NCBI GenBank assembly: GCA_021325575.1
Contig: JAJPGW010000012.1
Coordinates: 62,001 to 126,000 of the forward strand
From: Gammaproteobacteria bacterium
GTDB lineage: Bacteria > Pseudomonadota > Gammaproteobacteria > DSM-16500
DNA length: 64,000 nt
Direction: 5' to 3'
A program made the position numbers and the translations under genes. This document shows positions 60,440-64,000 of this stretch, one piece after another. The notes beneath the pieces were generated by a model, which worked only from the letters and a program-made list of their open reading frames with translations, had not been told where the DNA came from and did not search any database. Position 1 is the stretch's first letter. Every line of letters begins with the position of its first letter.

Positions 60440-61489
60440 ATGAAAGACATTCTACTTAAAGAATATAAATTAAATAATATGCTAATTTTAAAAAATCGGA
60501 TCGTTATGGCACCCATGACACGCGCCAAGGCGACAGATGAACTTGTTCCAACCGATGCAATGGTTGAATATTACGTTAGACGCTCATCAGCGGGGTTAAT
60601 TATTACCGAAGGCACCGTCATTAGCGAAGATGCCTCAGGATACAATAATGTTCCGGGCATTTTTTCTGAAGCTCAAGTTAAACACTGGAAAAAAGTAACG
60701 GATAAAGTCCATCATCATAATGGTTTGATTTTTTTACAAATATGGCACGTTGGTCGTGTTTCTCACCCTACTTTTCTTAAAGGGAAATTACCGATCGCTC
60801 CATCTGAAACAGAAATGACACAACGCTTACATCGCAGTGAAAATTTAATTCCTGGCAAATCTCGCGCCGCAAGCGTGCAAGAAATCCAGGAAATAATCGA
60901 GAACTACGCAATAGCTGCAACGAATGCCATCAAAGCTGGTTTTGATGGCGTAGAAATTCATGGGGCAAATGGCTACTTGATCGATCAATTTCTTCATCAT
61001 CATACGAATCGCCGACAAGATAATTATGGCGGCACACCTGAAAACATGGCACGGTTTGCACTGGATGTCGTTCGAGCTTGTGGTGAAGCAATTGGCTATG
61101 AGCGCGTAGGTTTGCGTTTATCACCTGGCGGATATTTAAATCAGATTGTAGGCGATGCACGCGATGCTGAAGTTTTTAAATTTTTACTAGCCGAACTAAA
61201 CAAGCTTCCAATTGCCTATATTCACACAGGAAATTTCGATGATTCACAAAAGTTTTCTGAATTAAATCAGATGACCATGACTGAATTTATGCGAAAACAT
61301 TATCATGGTACTTTAATTGGCTGCGGCGGATATTCTTTTAAACAGGCTAGAGAGAATATAGAAAATAATTTATTTGATTTAGTCGCAATCGGCCGTCCTT
61401 TTATTGCCAATCCTGATTTAATTGACCGCTATATTCATGAAAAACCACTTGTTCCATATCATAATGCAATGTTGGACACATTATATTAG
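60440..61489 (+). CDS. Old Yellow Enzyme (NADH:flavin oxidoreductase, NemA-like ene-reductase)
   Basis: A 349-residue FMN barrel. Markers: KNRIVMAPMTRAKA near the N-terminus, YVRRSSAGLIITEG, LQIWHVGRVSHP, GFDGVEIHGANGYLIDQFL (His/Asn pair that binds substrate carbonyl), NRRQDNYGGTPENMARF and GCGGYS near the end (FMN phosphate loop). OYEs reduce activated C=C bonds, for example enals, quinones, N-ethylmaleimide and nitro compounds, using NAD(P)H. Its place in an ArsR-controlled operon with an SDR and a cupin suggests detoxification of electrophiles or a small redox pathway (inference). Confidence 0.92.
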   Translation: MKDILLKEYKLNNMLILKNRIVMAPMTRAKATDELVPTDAMVEYYVRRSSAGLIITEGTVISEDASGYNNVPGIFSEAQVKHWKKVTDKVHHHNGLIFLQIWHVGRVSHPTFLKGKLPIAPSETEMTQRLHRSENLIPGKSRAASVQEIQEIIENYAIAATNAIKAGFDGVEIHGANGYLIDQFLHHHTNRRQDNYGGTPENMARFALDVVRACGEAIGYERVGLRLSPGGYLNQIVGDARDAEVFKFLLAELNKLPIAYIHTGNFDDSQKFSELNQMTMTEFMRKHYHGTLIGCGGYSFKQARENIENNLFDLVAIGRPFIANPDLIDRYIHEKPLVPYHNAMLDTLY

Positions 61490-61496
61490 AGGATTT

Positions 61497-61988
61497 ATGA
61501 CTAATTTTCCAAAAATACCAAGACGCATCATAACAGGACATAAAAATGGCAAATCGAAAATCATTCAGGACAGCCCTGTTGACAATGTTTCAGAACACAT
61601 TCCGGGTCTCATCATCTCTGATGTTTGGGCAACTGACACAATGCCAGTAGACATAGAAAAAGATGTCTCGATTGAAAATACGCTTCTTCCGATCACACCT
61701 ACCAATGGATCTTATTTTCGTTACGTACACATTCCACCGGATTCTGTTGTGATGAATCATTTTAATATTGAAGCAAAACCAGGCTTTCCTCATCCATTAA
61801 TGCATACAACGGATACACTGGATTATATCATTATTATTTCAGGTGAAATTTATTTAATTCTGGATGATGAAGAAACCTTACTGAAACCCGGCGATATTGT
61901 AATTCAACGCGCAACTAATCATGCTTGGAGTAATCGTACAAATAATCCTTGCATTCAACTGGCTATTTTATTAGACGCAAAAAAGTAA
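61497..61988 (+). CDS. Cupin-domain protein of the oxidoreductase operon
   Basis: A 163-residue cytoplasmic single cupin. Motif 1: PHPLMHTTDTLDYIIIISGE; motif 2: LLKPGDIVIQRATNHAWSN, with His ligands in both, so metal binding is plausible. The start at 61497 has AGAGGA upstream; a longer frame overlapping the end of the Old Yellow Enzyme gene has no such site. It is 7 bases after the OYE stop. Possibly a dioxygenase or isomerase working on the same substrate as OYE and the SDR. Confidence 0.78.
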   Translation: MTNFPKIPRRIITGHKNGKSKIIQDSPVDNVSEHIPGLIISDVWATDTMPVDIEKDVSIENTLLPITPTNGSYFRYVHIPPDSVVMNHFNIEAKPGFPHPLMHTTDTLDYIIIISGEIYLILDDEETLLKPGDIVIQRATNHAWSNRTNNPCIQLAILLDAKK

Positions 61989-62026
61989 ATAGATTAAAAT
62001 AAGTGAATTAAAATGAGGGTATTAAT

Positions 62027-62794
62027 ATGAAAGAATTGTTTTCAGTACAAAATAAAACTGCACTCATCACCGGCGCTTCCTCTGGAATTGGCAAACATTT
62101 TGCACGCACGCTTGCAAAACATGGTGCGAATGTTATTTTAATCGGTCGCAATCAAAATCGACTGAATGAAGTTGCAAACGAATGCGAAAAATATAAAGTT
62201 AAAACACTGACTATTTCTGCTGATGTAAAAGACTCTTCGGATGTCGCAAAAATTATTTCAGAAAGTCAAAAAACTTTTTCAACGCTCGATATTGCTATTA
62301 ATTCAGCTGGTATTGGTTTGCGTGTACCCGTCATGGAGACAGAAGAAAAACAATGGGATGATGTACTCGACATCAATTTAAAAGGGACATTTTTAGTTGC
62401 GCAAGCGGCTGCGAAATGGATGATCTCAACTAAAACACCCGGCAAAATTATCAATGTTTCATCGGCTGCTGCTTTTCATATTTCCAATACTCGTGTTGCC
62501 TACTCTGCTTCAAAAATTGGCGTTGAGAGTATCACGCGCACCATGGCATTGGATTTAGCGCAACATAAAATTTCTGTCAACTGCATCTCGCCCGGATTTT
62601 TTGTAACGGATTTAACTGAAAATTATTTAAAAACTGAAATTGGCAAACAGGAAATCACTGGTGTACCTATGCAACGCGCAGCATCCGTGCAAGAACTAGA
62701 GGGCACTTTGTTGCTTCTTGCCTCCAATGCATCGAGTTATATCACTGGATCTATTTTGCATGTTGATGGTGGTTTTTCAGTTAATAAAGTTTAA
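62027..62794 (+). CDS. Classical SDR oxidoreductase (FabG-like), last gene of the ArsR operon
   Basis: A 255-residue classical short-chain dehydrogenase. TGASSGIGKHFA (cofactor) at 14-25, NSAGIG near 91, Ser in INVSSAAAFH near 145, and catalytic Tyr-x-x-x-Lys as YSASK near 158. IGRNQNR after strand 2 suggests NADPH preference. C-terminal GSILHVDGGFSVNKV is typical. It likely reduces a ketone or aldehyde in the same pathway as the OYE. No terminator is clear after it. Confidence 0.88.
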   Translation: MKELFSVQNKTALITGASSGIGKHFARTLAKHGANVILIGRNQNRLNEVANECEKYKVKTLTISADVKDSSDVAKIISESQKTFSTLDIAINSAGIGLRVPVMETEEKQWDDVLDINLKGTFLVAQAAAKWMISTKTPGKIINVSSAAAFHISNTRVAYSASKIGVESITRTMALDLAQHKISVNCISPGFFVTDLTENYLKTEIGKQEITGVPMQRAASVQELEGTLLLLASNASSYITGSILHVDGGFSVNKV

Positions 62795-62899
62795 CGATCG
62801 TTGCTAAGTCCTTGAAAGACTGAAAATTGTTTAATTTGAATTGAATACTTTTATCTTTTACACTACTAATCAATATTATTGATAAAATATACAGTTCTC

Positions 62900-63952
62900 A
62901 TGCAACAAAGACCTGCGGAAAACAAACTACCACAAAACCCACCTCAAACTCATGTAAAGCTAAAAGCATTACTAGGATCTACGCTTTCGCCCACATCTCA
63001 TAGAATAAAAGTCAAAGGCCCAACCGGCATCGTTCGCGAGTTAACGACAGCTGAATTTAATCAAGAATTTGGCGTAAATTTAGCGTTTGGAATATTTTAT
63101 CAAGAACAGGATGAAAGACTTCTCAATACATCATTGAGAGGATTAAAAGACACACCCGACGCCGCGAAAGTCAGAAATTTTTTAAATAATCCCAAACATT
63201 ATTTTGATGTGCAATACATGACGACCAAAATGGGTTACGGTCTAGTAGCTAATCAAGATATTCCTGAAGGAACTGTTGTTGGTATTTACAGCGGTGAATT
63301 AGTCGATAACCCAGATACTTCTATCGAAACCCTGAATGAACGGGCTTATGACATGGGTTATGTCGGTAATTTTAATCTACGCGCCAATAAAACGGCTGGT
63401 CTTGAGCGATTTGCACCGCACTGTCCAAGTTATACAGATGTGGTATTTGGCACGAAGCTCGATAAGACCATAGAACTCGATAAAGTAGTAACAGCCAACA
63501 TGAATTATCCGTTGGCAATTGTGGATGGCAAGCCTATTCGCTACTACGTTACAACAGAAGCCATTAAAAAGGGCGATTTTTGCCGAATTAATTATGGAAT
63601 GGGTTACTGGACGCGTCGTGGAAAACCTGATTTATTAGTGCGTGGTCTAAATAGTTATAAAATTGCAGCGTATTCTTCAGCAAAAGATAAATATTTTTTC
63701 ACGAATGAAAATATCAGTTATCCCGCTGAAGAGAGAAAAGAAGAGAAAATCCAAGGTGAAGTAAAAAAACCTGAGACGCCTGCACCCAAGGTTGTCAGAT
63801 TAAGCACTCCTCCGGTTATAAAACCTGTTCAGATGCCACCTTCTTCCTATCGGCCCAATTTTCATGTGATGGAACCTTTTGCAAGATCATTGCGACAACC
63901 AATCGTCCGCCAAGAATCAACAAAAAGACCGCGAATAATCGCCGCGTTTTAA
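62900..63952 (+). CDS. SET-domain protein, candidate lysine methyltransferase effector
   Basis: A 350-residue protein with a SET domain at about 105-237. Visible are KMGYGLVANQDIPEGTVVGIYSGEL (SAM-binding strand; given here over its extent of about residues 110-134), then ANMNYPLAIVDG and VTTEAIKKGDFCRINYGMGYW. The catalytic Tyr232 is present, but the pseudoknot motif NHSC is replaced by N200-M-N-Y. The N-terminal 100 residues are unlike known domains, and the C-terminal 110 are Pro/Lys-rich and disordered. SET proteins in Legionella (RomA/LegAS4) and Chlamydia methylate host chromatin. Start at ATG 62900; a TTG seven codons upstream is possible. No ribosome-binding site is obvious. Confidence 0.8.
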   Translation: MQQRPAENKLPQNPPQTHVKLKALLGSTLSPTSHRIKVKGPTGIVRELTTAEFNQEFGVNLAFGIFYQEQDERLLNTSLRGLKDTPDAAKVRNFLNNPKHYFDVQYMTTKMGYGLVANQDIPEGTVVGIYSGELVDNPDTSIETLNERAYDMGYVGNFNLRANKTAGLERFAPHCPSYTDVVFGTKLDKTIELDKVVTANMNYPLAIVDGKPIRYYVTTEAIKKGDFCRINYGMGYWTRRGKPDLLVRGLNSYKIAAYSSAKDKYFFTNENISYPAEERKEEKIQGEVKKPETPAPKVVRLSTPPVIKPVQMPPSSYRPNFHVMEPFARSLRQPIVRQESTKRPRIIAAF

Positions 63953-64000
63953 TTATTTTATATTCCAGTTAAATTTTTTATTTGCCTGCCATTAGCATCA

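Noticed and set aside
61422-61496. Upstream extension of the cupin gene into the Old Yellow Enzyme gene
   Set aside because: The start at 61497 has AGAGGA at the right distance; the extension lies wholly inside the preceding coding region and is unlike cupin N-termini.

Overview
The window looks like the chromosome of an AT-rich gammaproteobacterium of the Legionellales type (Legionella/Berkiella/Aquicella/Coxiella relatives), probably one that lives in or on protists. I infer this from ordinary gammaproteobacterial housekeeping genes (YhdP-like protein, PurT, PpsA, an FtsH paralogue, KdpFABC-D, MATE and MFS pumps) mixed with proteins of eukaryotic type: an F-box/ankyrin protein ending in a CaaX-like tetrapeptide, a large second ankyrin protein, a SET-domain protein and several orphan proteins with no recognisable bacterial family. 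No rRNA, tRNA or CRISPR array was recognised. No stretch longer than 300 bases lacks a gene.

Layout. 1-2.1 kb: the 3' part of a GH5 cellulase and a small orphan protein with its own promoter and terminator. 2.2-9.8 kb: membrane acyltransferase, PhzF-like protein, a polytopic PTPS-related membrane protein divergent from a YhdP-type AsmA protein (apparently with a non-ATG start), and a gamma-glutamylcyclotransferase. 9.9-12.7 kb: accessory patch with the F-box/ankyrin/CaaX protein, a VapBC-type toxin-antitoxin pair and a frameshifted IS30 element. 12.8-25.7 kb: acyl-CoA-synthetase-like enzyme, flavin reductase, P1B-type ATPase, LuxR-type regulator, MazG-like protein, cupin, alpha/beta hydrolase, an operon UDP-glucuronate decarboxylase-purT-MFS, and a Ca2+/cation antiporter. 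25.7-33.8 kb: erythromycin-esterase-like protein, a one-heme cytochrome c peroxidase fragment and ppsA on one strand, an ATP-cone/nuclease fusion, an outer-membrane protein, UspA and an MFS pump. 33.8-42.5 kb: the 844-residue ankyrin protein, a MATE-led three-gene operon, an ABC exporter and a 424-residue orphan. 42.6-46.1 kb: a tripartite HipBST-type toxin-antitoxin module preceded by three palindromic operators spaced exactly 71 bp, then FtsH. 46.4-57.2 kb: an orphan sensor kinase, a porin, and the kdp potassium-pump operon, including KdpF (26 aa) and a further 31-aa membrane peptide. 57.3-64 kb: SDR and GNAT genes, an ArsR-type regulator with a leaderless-looking promoter and two matching operators controlling an Old-Yellow-Enzyme/cupin/SDR operon, and the SET-domain protein.

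The most notable points are the AnkB-like architecture at 9861-10796, the HipBST module with its regularly phased operator array, the two tiny membrane ORFs at the head of kdp together with the absence of kdpE, and the ArsR regulon with duplicated operators. Function statements rest on motif recognition by eye; no database search was possible.
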